From Gilliamella sp. wkB112 (GTDB lineage Bacteria; Pseudomonadota; Gammaproteobacteria; Enterobacterales; Orbaceae), in NCBI RefSeq assembly GCF_001690685.1, contig NZ_LZGL01000018.1:1-64000 (forward strand): a DNA stretch of 64,000 bases. Direction: 5' to 3'. A program made the position numbers and the translations under genes. A model generated the notes under the pieces. That model saw nothing but the letters and a program-made list of their open reading frames with translations, made no database searches and was not told the DNA's origin. This document shows positions 8,367 to 17,664 of the stretch, one piece after another. Numbering within the stretch: the first letter of the stretch is position 1; every line of letters starts with the position of its first letter.

Positions 8367-8996
8367 TCATATATTATAATTCAATATATTATGAGCTATC
8401 TTTTTATTAAAAGAGATTTTTAAATCTTTATTATTGTCAAATCCTAAATTTTTCTCACTTAGTAAATATTCTAAATTAATGTCATCACTAGAAAGTTTAT
8501 TGTGTTTTATAACATATACACTGATTAGAAATGGATAAGAGTAATATTTTGGGTTATCTATAATATTAGTAATTAACTTATTATTTACTTCAATTAAATT
8601 ATAAGCTCTTTCAAGATAGATAGACTTTAAGATTTCTAAAATCCTGTTATATGTATTTTCTTTTCCTTGATCTGTCCTAGGTAATAAAATTGAGGAATAT
8701 TTTTTTTCATTCGCAAAATAAGAATAATAAACTAAATTATTATTTGATATATTTGAAGGATAAGGAGGTGTAATTTGATTAATGAATTTATTAATCTCAG
8801 ATGAGTTTATAGACATACTAATTGCATATTCACAACTAACATTAAGATATACAAAGTTTATTTCTATTTTAGTACCTTTCTTGTTGTCAATTATAATTTT
8901 ATTTCTATTAGTTTTAATATGTGGATATATTGCTAATTTTTCCTTTAAAAAAACTTGTAGTTCTTTCTCGAATTCATCTCTTAATTCTTTAGTCAT
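8367..8996 (-). CDS. Putative immunity protein
   Basis: 209 residues starting MTKELRDEFEKELQ, with AGGA eight bases before the ATG at 8996. A TTG at 9014 would overlap the toxin's stop and is less likely. It has a Lys-rich N-terminal helix and otherwise mixed alpha/beta content (KIEINFVYLNVSCEYAIS). No family was recognised. It directly follows the tip at 9011-9247 and is its likely partner. Confidence 0.58.
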   Translation of the reverse strand: MTKELRDEFEKELQVFLKEKLAIYPHIKTNRNKIIIDNKKGTKIEINFVYLNVSCEYAISMSINSSEINKFINQITPPYPSNISNNNLVYYSYFANEKKYSSILLPRTDQGKENTYNRILEILKSIYLERAYNLIEVNNKLITNIIDNPKYYSYPFLISVYVIKHNKLSSDDINLEYLLSEKNLGFDNNKDLKISFNKKIAHNILNYNI

Positions 8997-9010
8997 CTCT
9001 AATATCCTAA

Positions 9011-9247
9011 TCAATACTGTAATAACCAGAAAGTTGCATTGTGTGTTGCACCTCTTCCTCCAAAAGGATCACCTTTACTACTACCTGTAGCAATTTCAAA
9101 AGCACCTCCTTTACCTGCAGATGGTCTAATTATTCCACCTCCTAATCCCCCATTAGTATTTGCAGAATTACTCATATCAAACATTCCTGTTCCTGATGGA
9201 TTTCTTGTTAGTTTTACTATTACATTTTCAATCTCAAAAATAGGCAA
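9011..9247 (-). pseudogene. Truncated toxin tip without Rhs core
   Basis: A 78-codon frame that opens after a TAA and has only a TTG to start from. It is Gly-rich with GGLGGGIIRPSAGKGGAFE, SSKGDPFGGRG and ends THNATFWLLQY. This looks like the C-terminal part of a secreted toxin tip. No core lies upstream; only about 90 bases separate it from the next immunity gene. Its cognate immunity gene at 8367 appears intact. Confidence 0.45.
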
Positions 9248-9343
9248 AAAAGAGAATTACAAAAATGAAACTAAATGAAACTACAATAAATTTAGATATT
9301 ATAGAGAAAGTCATGGATCAGACGAAAAACACATTCTAAAAAC

Positions 9344-10129
9344 TTATATTGGGAGTTTCTTCTTTTTAGAACTAAGTTTGCTATTCCTCCAAGAGATAAG
9401 AACACCAGCCTCTCCACAGAAGTTATTAATATTATCCAATTGGTCGTCATCTACACTCCATAACCACAGTTTATTATTTATTTTTATTAAATCACCATGT
9501 TTACTATCTGATAAAATCCAATCTTTCAATGAGAGATTATTATTAAATTTGATTCCAAGATGTTTATCGTTAATTATATTAAACTTATATATCATTCGTA
9601 ACATTGAATCTTTATATCTAGCTGATCCTTTAAATCTTCCTGGTGTTTCTCGATTCCAAGTATTAGGTTTCTCATACTCAAAAACTGAATAAAAGCCCTC
9701 ACCTTCCGTATATATATATGTTTGAAACATGTCACTTAATTCAAATGATATTCCATAAGGAAAATTTATATAGTTACTAATTTTTTTCACTAATTTAATA
9801 ATAAACTGTTTTTGATTCTCAATTTTATTTATATATTGCATATTCAAATTATAAAAACTACCGAATTCATTAGTAACGTGATAAAAGGTAGCGATAGTTT
9901 CATTATTTTCTATACAATATAAGCCAAATTGTAATTCATTATTTTGTTCTAATTTTTTTTCCAATCCTTTTGCTGTAATTTTCTGGGAAGTCTGATCACC
10001 ATTAACTAAATGTTTATTATAAGAAGCGGTAGTGATTTTAATATTTAAGTGATTAAAAAACTCACCTATTTCATATGCATTTAATGCTGAAAGTCCATCT
10101 GTGTTATACAAAGCAATTCCTACACACAT
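9344..10129 (-). CDS. Putative immunity protein
   Basis: The frame is open to 10249, but the ATG at 10129 (MCVGIALYNTDG) has AAGG before it and gives a 261-residue soluble protein. The upstream 40 codons are Ile/Leu/Lys-rich and look like readthrough of non-coding sequence. The C-terminus ends with a Lys-rich tail after CGEAGVLISWRN. No family was recognised, and no toxin tip precedes it. It is the leftmost-lying end of the left half of the array as transcribed (the array enters here). Confidence 0.5.
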   Translation of the reverse strand: MCVGIALYNTDGLSALNAYEIGEFFNHLNIKITTASYNKHLVNGDQTSQKITAKGLEKKLEQNNELQFGLYCIENNETIATFYHVTNEFGSFYNLNMQYINKIENQKQFIIKLVKKISNYINFPYGISFELSDMFQTYIYTEGEGFYSVFEYEKPNTWNRETPGRFKGSARYKDSMLRMIYKFNIINDKHLGIKFNNNLSLKDWILSDSKHGDLIKINNKLWLWSVDDDQLDNINNFCGEAGVLISWRNSKLSSKKKKLPI

Positions 10130-10249
10130 ACGATATACCTTAATTTTACCCCAATAACACAAAATTATAATCTGGATAATTTTTTTTGTAACTTCTAATA
10201 ACAATAAAAAATAATTTTTATTTTGAATAGTTTTTTTGCGAAGGGGCAT

Positions 10250-10320
10250 ATTTAAAAGAAAGCTCGCATTTGTTGGTACAAATTGTTGACCTAGTAAATG
10301 GTTTTTGTTAGCGTGGATGT
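10250..10320 (-). pseudogene. Tiny remnant resembling NTF2-type immunity gene
   Basis: The reverse strand reads ANKNHLLGQQFVPTNASFL, which aligns loosely with TNKDRKLGRQSVPNAGFPP in the intact NTF2-fold immunity gene at 20334. The match is short and interrupted, so it is weak evidence for another lost cassette at the array's edge. Confidence 0.25.
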
Positions 10321-10328
10321 AATATCAA

Positions 10329-10375
10329 TTATTACAATCCGTAATAAATAATATTTTCTTCTGGAATTAATCCAG
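10329..10375. promoter_or_regulatory. Two inverted repeats upstream of OYE gene
   Basis: TTATTAC-AATCC-GTAATAA lies at 10329-10347, and CTGGA-ATTAA-TCCAG at 10361-10375. Both are perfect and sit 120-170 bases before the flavin oxidoreductase. They could be operator sites, perhaps for the LysR or another regulator. No function is shown by the sequence. Confidence 0.3.
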
Positions 10376-10497
10376 TTGAATATAAATGTTCTAGTTTATT
10401 TTTTCCTATTTGGCAAAAATCATATGCCATTTAGCTTCTTTTTCTTCGGGTTTATTTTGTTCACAATGATTTTCTTAAAGAAAAGAGGAAATGAAAA

Positions 10498-11688
10498 ATG
10501 AACTCAAGAAATTTTATGCAACCTTATCAGTTTAAAAATGGATTAGTGCTCAAAAATCGAGTTGTTATGGCACCAATGACAACGATGGCTAGTTTTTTCA
10601 ATGGACAGATTACCAGTGATGAATTAGCCTATTATGCTTTACGAGCTGGTGGCCCTGGCATGTTAATTACAGGGGTTGCTTATATTACTGAACGAGGCAA
10701 GGGATTTGAAGGTCAGCTTGGAATAGCATCTGACTTACATTTAGCGGGATTGAAGGCCCTTTCCAAAACGATTAAACAAAATAACACTAAAGCCATTCTG
10801 CAAATATTTCATGCTGGTAGAATGACAAATTCGAAAATATTACGTGGAATGATGCCTGTTAGTGCTAGTGCTATAAGTGCAGAAAGACCTAATGCAGAAA
10901 TACCAGAGGCGCTATCTGAAGCAGAAATTCACACCATCATTGAAAATTTTGCACATGCTACACATCGTGCAATACAGGCGGGGTTTGATGGTGTTGAACT
11001 TCATGGTGCTAATACTTATTTATTGCAACAATTTTTTTCTCCTCATTCCAACAGAAGAGTAGATCAGTGGGGGGGAAGCTTTGAAAATAGAACACGTTTT
11101 CCATTGGCTGTCATTGATTCTGTCAAAAAAACTATTGAGTCTTTCGCAGAATCTCCATTTATTTTAGGTTACCGCATTTCTCCAGAAGAGTTTGAAACGC
11201 CAGGAATACGTTTTCAAGACACACTTAAATTTATTGAAACGCTTACAACATCGGGGATTGATTATCTTCATTCTTCTATTGGACATATAGGAAGAATCCC
11301 TCTTAATGAGGGGCATGACCAAACGCCTATCATTCAACAAATATCTTCTGTAATCAATGACCGTATTCCTTTGATAGGAGGAGGTTCTGTACAATCTCCT
11401 GACGAAGTACAGCGGGCACTTGATAAAGGATTGTCATTAGTTGCAATGGGGCGCGAATTCATTAGAGAACCTTTATGGGTGCAAAAAGTAGAAAAACATG
11501 ATGAAAACAGCATTCGTTATCGTGTTTCAGAGGTTGAAATGGATGAGTTAAAAATTCCTCCAGCTATGCAAATTTATTTAAATGAATCTTTTCGTGAAGT
11601 AATGGATTTTACAACTGACAACACTAAACCTAATGATCGATATCTCAGACAGGTAGCTCCCATGGAAGGTTATGAAAAAAAACTATAA
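10498..11688 (+). CDS. NADH:flavin oxidoreductase, Old Yellow Enzyme family
   Basis: 396 residues, an FMN-dependent TIM barrel that reduces activated C=C bonds of unsaturated carbonyl compounds with NAD(P)H. Seen: VVMAPMTT at 22-29, QIFHAGR at 102-108, FDGVELHGAN at 163-172 with the catalytic His-x-x-Asn pair, and SPHSNRRVDQWGGSFENR at 181-198. A phosphate-binding GGGSV and MGREFI follow in the C-terminal third. The length fits the single-domain OYE class (NamA/YqjM-like), without the iron-sulphur and FAD domains of dienoyl-CoA reductases. An AGAGG site lies 10 bases before the ATG. A LysR gene follows on the same strand. The substrate is unknown. Confidence 0.9.
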   Translation: MNSRNFMQPYQFKNGLVLKNRVVMAPMTTMASFFNGQITSDELAYYALRAGGPGMLITGVAYITERGKGFEGQLGIASDLHLAGLKALSKTIKQNNTKAILQIFHAGRMTNSKILRGMMPVSASAISAERPNAEIPEALSEAEIHTIIENFAHATHRAIQAGFDGVELHGANTYLLQQFFSPHSNRRVDQWGGSFENRTRFPLAVIDSVKKTIESFAESPFILGYRISPEEFETPGIRFQDTLKFIETLTTSGIDYLHSSIGHIGRIPLNEGHDQTPIIQQISSVINDRIPLIGGGSVQSPDEVQRALDKGLSLVAMGREFIREPLWVQKVEKHDENSIRYRVSEVEMDELKIPPAMQIYLNESFREVMDFTTDNTKPNDRYLRQVAPMEGYEKKL

Positions 11689-11807
11689 TAAATTGGTAGT
11701 TACAGAATGCTAAGCGATTACATGTTTGGATCAGTATTTTATATTTAATCATAATTAATGTACGATAATATCATGCATAATGCTTTATTAATTTAAATCG
11801 AGAATTA

Positions 11808-12710
11808 ATGTTAAACAATTTAAATGATCTAAACATGCTTATTACAGTTGCTAAAAGTAAAGGTTTTACTGCCGCAGCAAAGCTACAAAATACCTCTCCT
11901 GCAACAGTAAGTAAACAGATTGCTAGAATTGAAAAAGAGCTAGGTATTCGTTTATTTAAACGTAATACTCGTCATTTAGAAATTACCGAAGATGGACAAA
12001 ACTTTGTAAATAAGGTAAAAAAAGCATTAGAGATATTGGATGAAGCACAGACAACCATTAGCCAACAAGAGCAATTACGAGGAAAGCTGCGTATTACTGC
12101 ACCAATATTATTAGGGAGTAGTTATATTGCTCCAATTGTGGCAGCCTTTCGTGATTTGCATCCGCTACTCACAATAGATCTAAGTTTAACAGATCATATT
12201 GTTGACCTGTATTCCCAAGGTATAGATATTGCTATTCGAATAGGGAAACTTCCTGATTCTGACTTAGTAGCAAAGCGTTTGACTACAAATTACCGTATTT
12301 TGGTGGCCGCTCCTTCTTACTTAAAAGAAAGTCCATTAATAGAGCATCCACAACAATTAGGTGAGCATCAATGTCTCTTATTCTCTTATCCAGGTTATAG
12401 GCAGGATCAGTGGACATTAGTTCACAAAAGTTCCGCGAAACGTAAGGAAATTATTCATGTAAAAGGTCATTTAAGTAGTGACAGTGGAGATGTCTTAAAA
12501 AAATGGTGTCTTTTGGGTAAAGGTATAGCATTACGGGAGGCATGGGAGGTATCACAAGACCTACATGAGGGTAAATTAGTTCGTATCTTGTCGGACTGGG
12601 AAGAACCTGGAGCAGCTATCAGCATTTTATATCATCAGCGACAATATGCATCAAAAAAAGTTAGTGTTTTTGCTCAATACCTCTTTCAATGTTTTAAACA
12701 GACATTGTGA
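11808..12710 (+). CDS. LysR family transcriptional regulator
   Basis: 300 residues. The N-terminal winged helix-turn-helix is clear: GFTAAAKLQNTSPATVSKQI, then LGIRLFKRNTR. A substrate-binding domain follows, with the usual IDIAIRIG and GKGIALREAWEV. It belongs to the CrgA-like group that ends with a DW-E-P-G segment. It sits 120 bases after the flavin oxidoreductase gene in the same direction and probably controls it; the inducer is unknown. The start is ATG after GAGAATTA. Confidence 0.9.
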   Translation: MLNNLNDLNMLITVAKSKGFTAAAKLQNTSPATVSKQIARIEKELGIRLFKRNTRHLEITEDGQNFVNKVKKALEILDEAQTTISQQEQLRGKLRITAPILLGSSYIAPIVAAFRDLHPLLTIDLSLTDHIVDLYSQGIDIAIRIGKLPDSDLVAKRLTTNYRILVAAPSYLKESPLIEHPQQLGEHQCLLFSYPGYRQDQWTLVHKSSAKRKEIIHVKGHLSSDSGDVLKKWCLLGKGIALREAWEVSQDLHEGKLVRILSDWEEPGAAISILYHQRQYASKKVSVFAQYLFQCFKQTL

Positions 12711-12833
12711 CAGTATGAATTCAATAATGTTCGTCCATCACGAACAACACCATTTAAATCATATTTCTGCAGAAAAGCATCTATTTTATTTAACTTTTTT
12801 CTTTAATAAATTAATTTCTTTTAAAATCGAACA

Positions 12834-14066
12834 TCACCACCTACCCGATGCGCCACCACCGCCGCTTCGACCGCCACCACCACTACTAGTGCTGGAACTA
12901 GAACTGTGGCTACTATAACTTGAGTTGATCTCAATTGAACTATCTTCACTTCCACTTGAACCTAAATCAGTTGGTTTTATTTTGCCAATATAAAGTCCGA
13001 TCCCCAACAAAATAGTAATTAGTAAACATATTACTATACCAATGGCTAAAGATTTAAATATTACACCAAATATAATTCCGGCAACTATGCCATAAAAGAG
13101 TCCACCCATTACAGCCAGTTTTAACTTAGTTGATTTGATCCATTTATTAATTATGATAAACGGTATAATAAACAACAAACTAAATAGGACTAAACATAAA
13201 AAACTAGAAACCAAAAATACCGTAAATAAAATTAGCACAGACATCCAGATAGGTAAAATTTTTAATAACAACTCTTGTACCCAATATGGTAAGTTAGTTT
13301 CTAAAAATTCGTCACCCAATTCTAAGCCATTCCAAGTATTTATATCAAAACCTCCCAAATAACCAGTGATACTCAAAATAATCACAAGAAAAATACCAAC
13401 TTTTAATGGCGAGGCTTTCAATGATTTAAAAAGAATAGCACCCCACACGTAAAAACTTATACCCAAAATAATTGCTGCAATAATATCAATCATCCCAAAG
13501 TCAGTAGGATTTTTAGCAATATAAAATTGCGGATTATCAATAGCTGGCAAAGGTTCTTGTTTTATTTTGGCAATAAGTGCATCAACTGCTTTATCAATAC
13601 CTTGTTCATAATGTTCTTGTTTAAAATATGGTAATAAATAATCATTAATGATATTTCGGATGGTTAAATCAGTAAGTGTCCCTTCTAAACCATAACCCAC
13701 TTCAATGCGGACAGCTCGATCATCAAGTGCCACTAATAGCAAAACCCCATCATCAACCTTATAACGCCCCAATCGCCAATAATTAAAAAGTTGGTTGGCA
13801 TACTGTTCTAATGTTAATGGTGCAGTTGTTGAGATAATTAGTACTGCTATTTGTGACCCTTGTATTTTTTCGAATGAGAGGATTTTATCTTCGATCTGTT
13901 TAGAACTTTGAGGTGATAAAATACCCATTTGGTCTGTCACAGCACTTTGCTTTAAAGGGAATGTAACATCTGCCTGTACTGAAGTACAACAAAGGATTAG
14001 ACTAAACAACAAGCGCAAGCTATTTTTAAACATAATAGTCATCATCGCATAATTAGATTTTTTCAT
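12834..14066 (-). CDS. TPM domain membrane protein (YgcG-like)
   Basis: 410 residues. An N-terminal signal (SLRLLFSLILCCTSVQA) is followed by a TPM domain at about 35-170 (VTDQMGILSP, ISTTAPLTLEQYANQLFNYW, DGVLLLVALDDRAVRIEVGYGLEG). Then come four or five membrane segments, and a Ser-rich then Gly-rich tail ending GGGGRSGGGGASGRW. This is the layout of YgcG-type proteins, thought to act at the envelope; their exact role is not settled. The start could be the ATG at 14066 or that at 14033 (MFKNSLR), which gives a cleaner signal peptide; no good ribosome site marks either. It follows the HisN-like gene by 20 bases. Confidence 0.85.
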   Translation of the reverse strand: MKKSNYAMMTIMFKNSLRLLFSLILCCTSVQADVTFPLKQSAVTDQMGILSPQSSKQIEDKILSFEKIQGSQIAVLIISTTAPLTLEQYANQLFNYWRLGRYKVDDGVLLLVALDDRAVRIEVGYGLEGTLTDLTIRNIINDYLLPYFKQEHYEQGIDKAVDALIAKIKQEPLPAIDNPQFYIAKNPTDFGMIDIIAAIILGISFYVWGAILFKSLKASPLKVGIFLVIILSITGYLGGFDINTWNGLELGDEFLETNLPYWVQELLLKILPIWMSVLILFTVFLVSSFLCLVLFSLLFIIPFIIINKWIKSTKLKLAVMGGLFYGIVAGIIFGVIFKSLAIGIVICLLITILLGIGLYIGKIKPTDLGSSGSEDSSIEINSSYSSHSSSSSTSSGGGGRSGGGGASGRW

Positions 14067-14086
14067 AGCAATAATAACAAATTTAA

Positions 14087-14878
14087 TTAAAAATTGAGCA
14101 CTTTTAACGCTTGCTCATGTAAAACTGCATTAGCAGAAGCAAGTATAGTTCCACCAGATTCAGCTCGTTGACCGGTCAATGTAGTAACTACTCCCCCTGC
14201 TTGTTCAATAATTGGAATCAAAGCAACAATATCATAAGGTTGCAATGAAAACTCAAAACAGAGATCGATCTGCCCTGCGGCTAACATTGCCATAGCGTAG
14301 CACTCACCACCAAAGCGAGTCATTAACGTCTGTTCTGATAACTCTTTGAAATTAACTTGTGGGTAATTTGGTGCTAATTCAGCAGATGTTGTATGTAATA
14401 TTGCTTGTGACAATGTCACATTTTTGCGAGTATGTAACTGCATTTCACCTAAAGGTCCTTTAGTCCACGCCTGTTTACCATCAGCCCAGAATAGTTCATT
14501 GGTAAAAGGTTGACTCATCATTCCCATTACAGCTCGATTTTTATATAACAAACCAATTAAGGTACCCCATACGGGAATTCCGCATAGGAACGGACGAGTA
14601 CCATCAACCGGATCCAAGACCCACTTAATCGGACCACTTCCAGTAGTACCAAACTCTTCCCCAATAATGGCATGTTCAGGGTAGGCCTCATTAATGAGCG
14701 CTCGAATCGCCCTTTCTGCTTCACGGTCAGCATCAGTTACTGGATCAAAGCGAAAGCCCTCTTTTGGCTTAGTATTTATATTTAAATTATCTGAAGATCG
14801 ATAACGAGGTAGGGTTTGTTTACTGGCCACCTCCGCTAATTTATGGAAAAAAGCTATATCTGGAAGATTTTGGCTCAT
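14087..14878 (-). CDS. hisN: Inositol-monophosphatase superfamily phosphatase, HisN-like
   Basis: 263 residues. Metal-binding motifs are in order: PVTDADREAE at 46-55, GEE at 73-75, DPVDGT at 89-94, and PYDIVAL near residue 220. With the G-x-P-V-W-GTLI segment after the second motif, this is closest to the histidinol-phosphatase branch (HisN), which hydrolyses L-histidinol phosphate in a Mg-dependent way. No other histidine genes are nearby, so a more general phosphatase role is possible. It is the first gene of a likely two-gene unit with the TPM protein. Confidence 0.75.
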   Translation of the reverse strand: MSQNLPDIAFFHKLAEVASKQTLPRYRSSDNLNINTKPKEGFRFDPVTDADREAERAIRALINEAYPEHAIIGEEFGTTGSGPIKWVLDPVDGTRPFLCGIPVWGTLIGLLYKNRAVMGMMSQPFTNELFWADGKQAWTKGPLGEMQLHTRKNVTLSQAILHTTSAELAPNYPQVNFKELSEQTLMTRFGGECYAMAMLAAGQIDLCFEFSLQPYDIVALIPIIEQAGGVVTTLTGQRAESGGTILASANAVLHEQALKVLNF

Positions 14879-15017
14879 ATTATCCCTCGCTTAATTACTT
14901 TTTCTGTAAAAATTCATTTTTACAACTACAACAGGCTATATGATAATTGTAATGCATTAAGTTTTTTTCAACAAAGTTATCAGTTGTGATTGATCTGTAG
15001 GGCAACAATACATGTTT

Positions 15018-15445
15018 TTACATGCCAAGGAATATTTCATAATATGGAAGCCTATTTTTTGAAAACACTATCAGTAATCTGCCCTCAGGTATTTTTTTCT
15101 CAGATAATCCTCCTACACATATTCCTATATCGGGAAAAAGCCAATATGAATTATTTTTTGCCTTAATTACACTACTCTGCTCCTGTAACTTTTGGAGTGC
15201 ATTAATGTCATTAAATATATCTATATTGTTAAAAATAGGCATTTCATTTTTTTAATGATTACATCTACTAATTTATTTTTTATAAAAGTTAGTTGACTAC
15301 CTTCACGGTATTCTCTAATTTCTTCCATTATATTGTCTATTTCAACTTTAAATGGTTTACCATTTTTTTTAGCAATAGCTGATTGTGTTAATCCAAATTT
15401 AAAATCATTCACACTAGTAAATGGATTTATTTCAAATGTAATCAT
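15018..15445 (-). pseudogene. Frameshifted immunity gene
   Basis: The first frame runs MITFEINPFTSVNDFKFG to KLVDVIIKKMKCLFLTI-stop. The second continues with MPIFNNIDIFNDINALQKL to RLPYYEIFLGM. The join lies in a run of seven A (T on plus, 15247-15253). One extra A gives VIIKKNEMPIFNNID and a single product of about 142 residues. The ribosome site AGAGGA precedes the ATG at 15445. The N-terminal F-x-x-G-x-T-x-x-x-I-x-x-x-x-G-x-P layout resembles small immunity proteins. It is either inactivated or switches on and off by tract length. Confidence 0.6.
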
Positions 15446-15626
15446 ATATAAATCCTCTATCTAACTTTTCCGCTTAGCCATTTCTTTTGAGAATTAATAG
15501 TTAATTATTCTTAATTAGCATGTGTAATTATCTCTTTAATTTAACCATTATATTAAAATTCAAACAACGATAGAATTAGGTGTCTACTAATAAAAAATGT
15601 TTGTCAGTTTAAATTATAATGACAGT

Positions 15627-15986
15627 CTAACCATAATTATAGTTATCATATTCCCAATCAAAATAGCGCCTAAGGTTTTCAACACATTGAGACCAAGTAT
15701 CCCCTTCACAAGAAGAAACTATATCTTCAAGCCATTTCCATAAATACTGAAAATTATATTCATCCATAATAATCAGTGGTCTTTCAGCAATAATTCCGTT
15801 TAATGATGAAAGATTTTTAAGTCCTTGTGGCGTTGCCACTCTTATAGTAAAACCATCGGAACTTTTGGTTCCTTTTTCGCCAATCTCAAGGTAAACAAAC
15901 TCAGCTATTGCTTTGTTATCTGCTGGTTCCCATGCGCGTAAATTTACACCATTTGCCACACAAGCTAATTTAATAATTAATTTCAT
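15627..15986 (-). CDS. Imm8-like immunity protein
   Basis: 119 residues. The pattern VYLEIGEKGTKSSDGF, then RVATPQGL, a middle I-I-M-x-x-Y-x-F segment and the ending DTWSQCVENLRRYFDWEYDNY match the Imm8 family (tail W-x-E-x-x-x-x-L-x-RYF-x-WE). It is a cytoplasmic antitoxin of polymorphic toxin systems. Its toxin is gone; the DNA upstream holds only a decayed Rhs core. Confidence 0.72.
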   Translation of the reverse strand: MKLIIKLACVANGVNLRAWEPADNKAIAEFVYLEIGEKGTKSSDGFTIRVATPQGLKNLSSLNGIIAERPLIIMDEYNFQYLWKWLEDIVSSCEGDTWSQCVENLRRYFDWEYDNYNYG

Positions 15987-16029
15987 ATTTTATTCCACAT
16001 TTACGTATTCGTTCGATACTAGTTGAACA

Positions 16030-16245
16030 TGCAAATACTGATAAAGATTGAAATCATCAACTAACCATCGTAATATTCTGTAACTTCTATATATTTTATA
16101 TATTAATATTACCTACATTTTAGCTGTTATTCGTTTATTGTTTACTGGAATAGTTGACCATCTTTTTTTGTTACACCTGCCATTTCACAGCAACAGAGTT
16201 GTTTGGAGAACCCTGCTAGGCTGTAATGAAAAAAACAGTTTTTGA
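16030..16245 (-). pseudogene. Decayed Rhs core remnant
   Basis: Two scraps remain: DDFNLYQY (plus 16040-16070) and, further upstream, a copy of the core segment HNNLAGLPEQL now reading FHYSLAGFSKQL (near 16190-16235). The first keeps the Phe of the left-hand core lineage. Between them nothing is readable. No toxin tip survives. Confidence 0.45.
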
Positions 16246-16304
16246 GAGTGATTCTAATGCAAAAATATTAAATAAATCATCTAGTAACACTGTACTATTT
16301 TATA

Positions 16305-16703
16305 CTAATTTTCATACAATTCAGAAAAAGGAATTTCTTGGTATAAGAATTTATCGTCAATATAATAACTTTCTTTATTAAAAAGAGCAGTCCATACAAT
16401 AATATAAAAATCTTTTATCTTTATATATGATGGTAAATAAACTTCTGGAATAGAATCTTCATAATATTCAATTAACTCTTTATCATTACAAAAATTTATT
16501 GCATATTTAAAACTATCTTTACATCTTGCTTTTAAAAAATCAGGCATTTTTTCATATGATGGTAAAATTAATTTATTTATTAGAGTATTGATATTTTCTA
16601 TATTATTTAAATTTAATTTAAATAAACAATTATCAACATTAGGTGCATCAGATAAAGCCTGCCATATCATTGTCACATATGATTTATTTATCTTTTTAAT
16701 CAT
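16305..16703 (-). CDS. Putative immunity protein
   Basis: 132 residues, acidic and Asn/Ile/Tyr-rich, beginning MIKKINKSYVTMIWQAL. No family was recognised. A short reading frame ending LYSIFGIAE-stop sits just before it (16730-16815) and looks like the end of its former toxin. Confidence 0.55.
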   Translation of the reverse strand: MIKKINKSYVTMIWQALSDAPNVDNCLFKLNLNNIENINTLINKLILPSYEKMPDFLKARCKDSFKYAINFCNDKELIEYYEDSIPEVYLPSYIKIKDFYIIVWTALFNKESYYIDDKFLYQEIPFSELYEN

Positions 16704-16729
16704 CTTTTGTCATATCCTTACTTATTCTG

Positions 16730-16820
16730 CTATACCAAAAATACTATATAGTTTACCGGTTTCTTTATTGAAATTAGATCTCACTCTTGGTGTTAAATAT
16801 TGAATACTTTTACCCAATAT
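16730..16820 (-). pseudogene. C-terminal scrap of toxin tip
   Basis: The reverse strand reads GKSIQYLTPRVRSNFNKET, then GKLYSIFGIAE and a stop, with a stop also just upstream. It lies right before the immunity gene at 16703, as a toxin end would. An AT-rich inverted repeat (ATATTGAATATT region) marks its upstream edge. Confidence 0.35.
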
Positions 16821-16919
16821 TCAATATTCTATTTTTTGAAGCGGAAAAAACACTAAAACAAGTTTCAGATTGGTAGTTATTGACTTCACTAACATAAATC
16901 TTATTGATCATTGCTTTTA

Positions 16920-17528
16920 TCACCATGGTTTCATCTTATCTATTGAACTTACCTCAACAAACTCAACTTTATAATATGAAGCATTACTTTTTAAATCAGA
17001 AATAATATTTTGATCAAATAATATAAGCGCTTGCCCAGCTTCTGGCATATAGTTATGGCAAATTATTATGCCTAAATTCATACATAATATATTGTTTATA
17101 GCATCGCTTATATATCCATCTTCATTCAACAAGTTCAATATTAGAGGTTCGGGAGGCAAAGATTCTTGTTGTAATCGTTTTTTTAATTTAAGTTCATTTT
17201 TCTTTTTTGCTAGAAAATACTTACTAGCATCTATATTAAGCGATTCTAATCTAGAGTTATTACCATACAAATAAACTCCATGCTTTCGGATATTTTCAAC
17301 ATGTCTTAATAACAAATTTCCATTATCACTCTTTTCTAAATACATCAGATTGACAAAGGTTTTACTAATTATCTTCTCAGCAGTAACTGTATTAAATCCA
17401 TATGGTCCAAAACCACTTGAATCAATGTTATATTGATAACATATGCAATATGCTATTGAGTCAAGATCGGAACTAACCACTCTATTCCACTCAGGAATAG
17501 GAAACTTTATTAATTTTTCATTATTCAT
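16920..17528 (-). CDS. Putative immunity protein, orphan
   Basis: 202 residues with start MNNEKLIKFPIPEWNRVV. It has mixed composition, a Lys-rich middle (FLAKKKNELKLKKRLQQE) and no signal or membrane segment. I do not recognise it. It stands with three other immunity-like genes in a stretch with no toxin tip, so its role is inferred from neighbourhood only. Confidence 0.5.
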   Translation of the reverse strand: MNNEKLIKFPIPEWNRVVSSDLDSIAYCICYQYNIDSSGFGPYGFNTVTAEKIISKTFVNLMYLEKSDNGNLLLRHVENIRKHGVYLYGNNSRLESLNIDASKYFLAKKKNELKLKKRLQQESLPPEPLILNLLNEDGYISDAINNILCMNLGIIICHNYMPEAGQALILFDQNIISDLKSNASYYKVEFVEVSSIDKMKPW

Positions 17529-17664
17529 TATTCACCATATAAATATAATCCCTTCATTTTTAGAATTAACTAAGTTACATATTAGAATCTAATTTTTTCC
17601 ATCATCTATCACATCACTTCTTTTGAACAGTATATTTTTTAAATGAAGATTGATTTAGTTCTTT

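Noticed and set aside
9039..9278. Plus-strand 79-codon frame rich in Pro and Leu
   Set aside because: It is the antisense shadow of the Gly-rich toxin tip at 9011-9247.
9344..10249. Extended 301-residue start for the immunity-like gene
   Set aside because: The extra 40 residues are low-complexity and lack a ribosome site, while ATG at 10129 has one.
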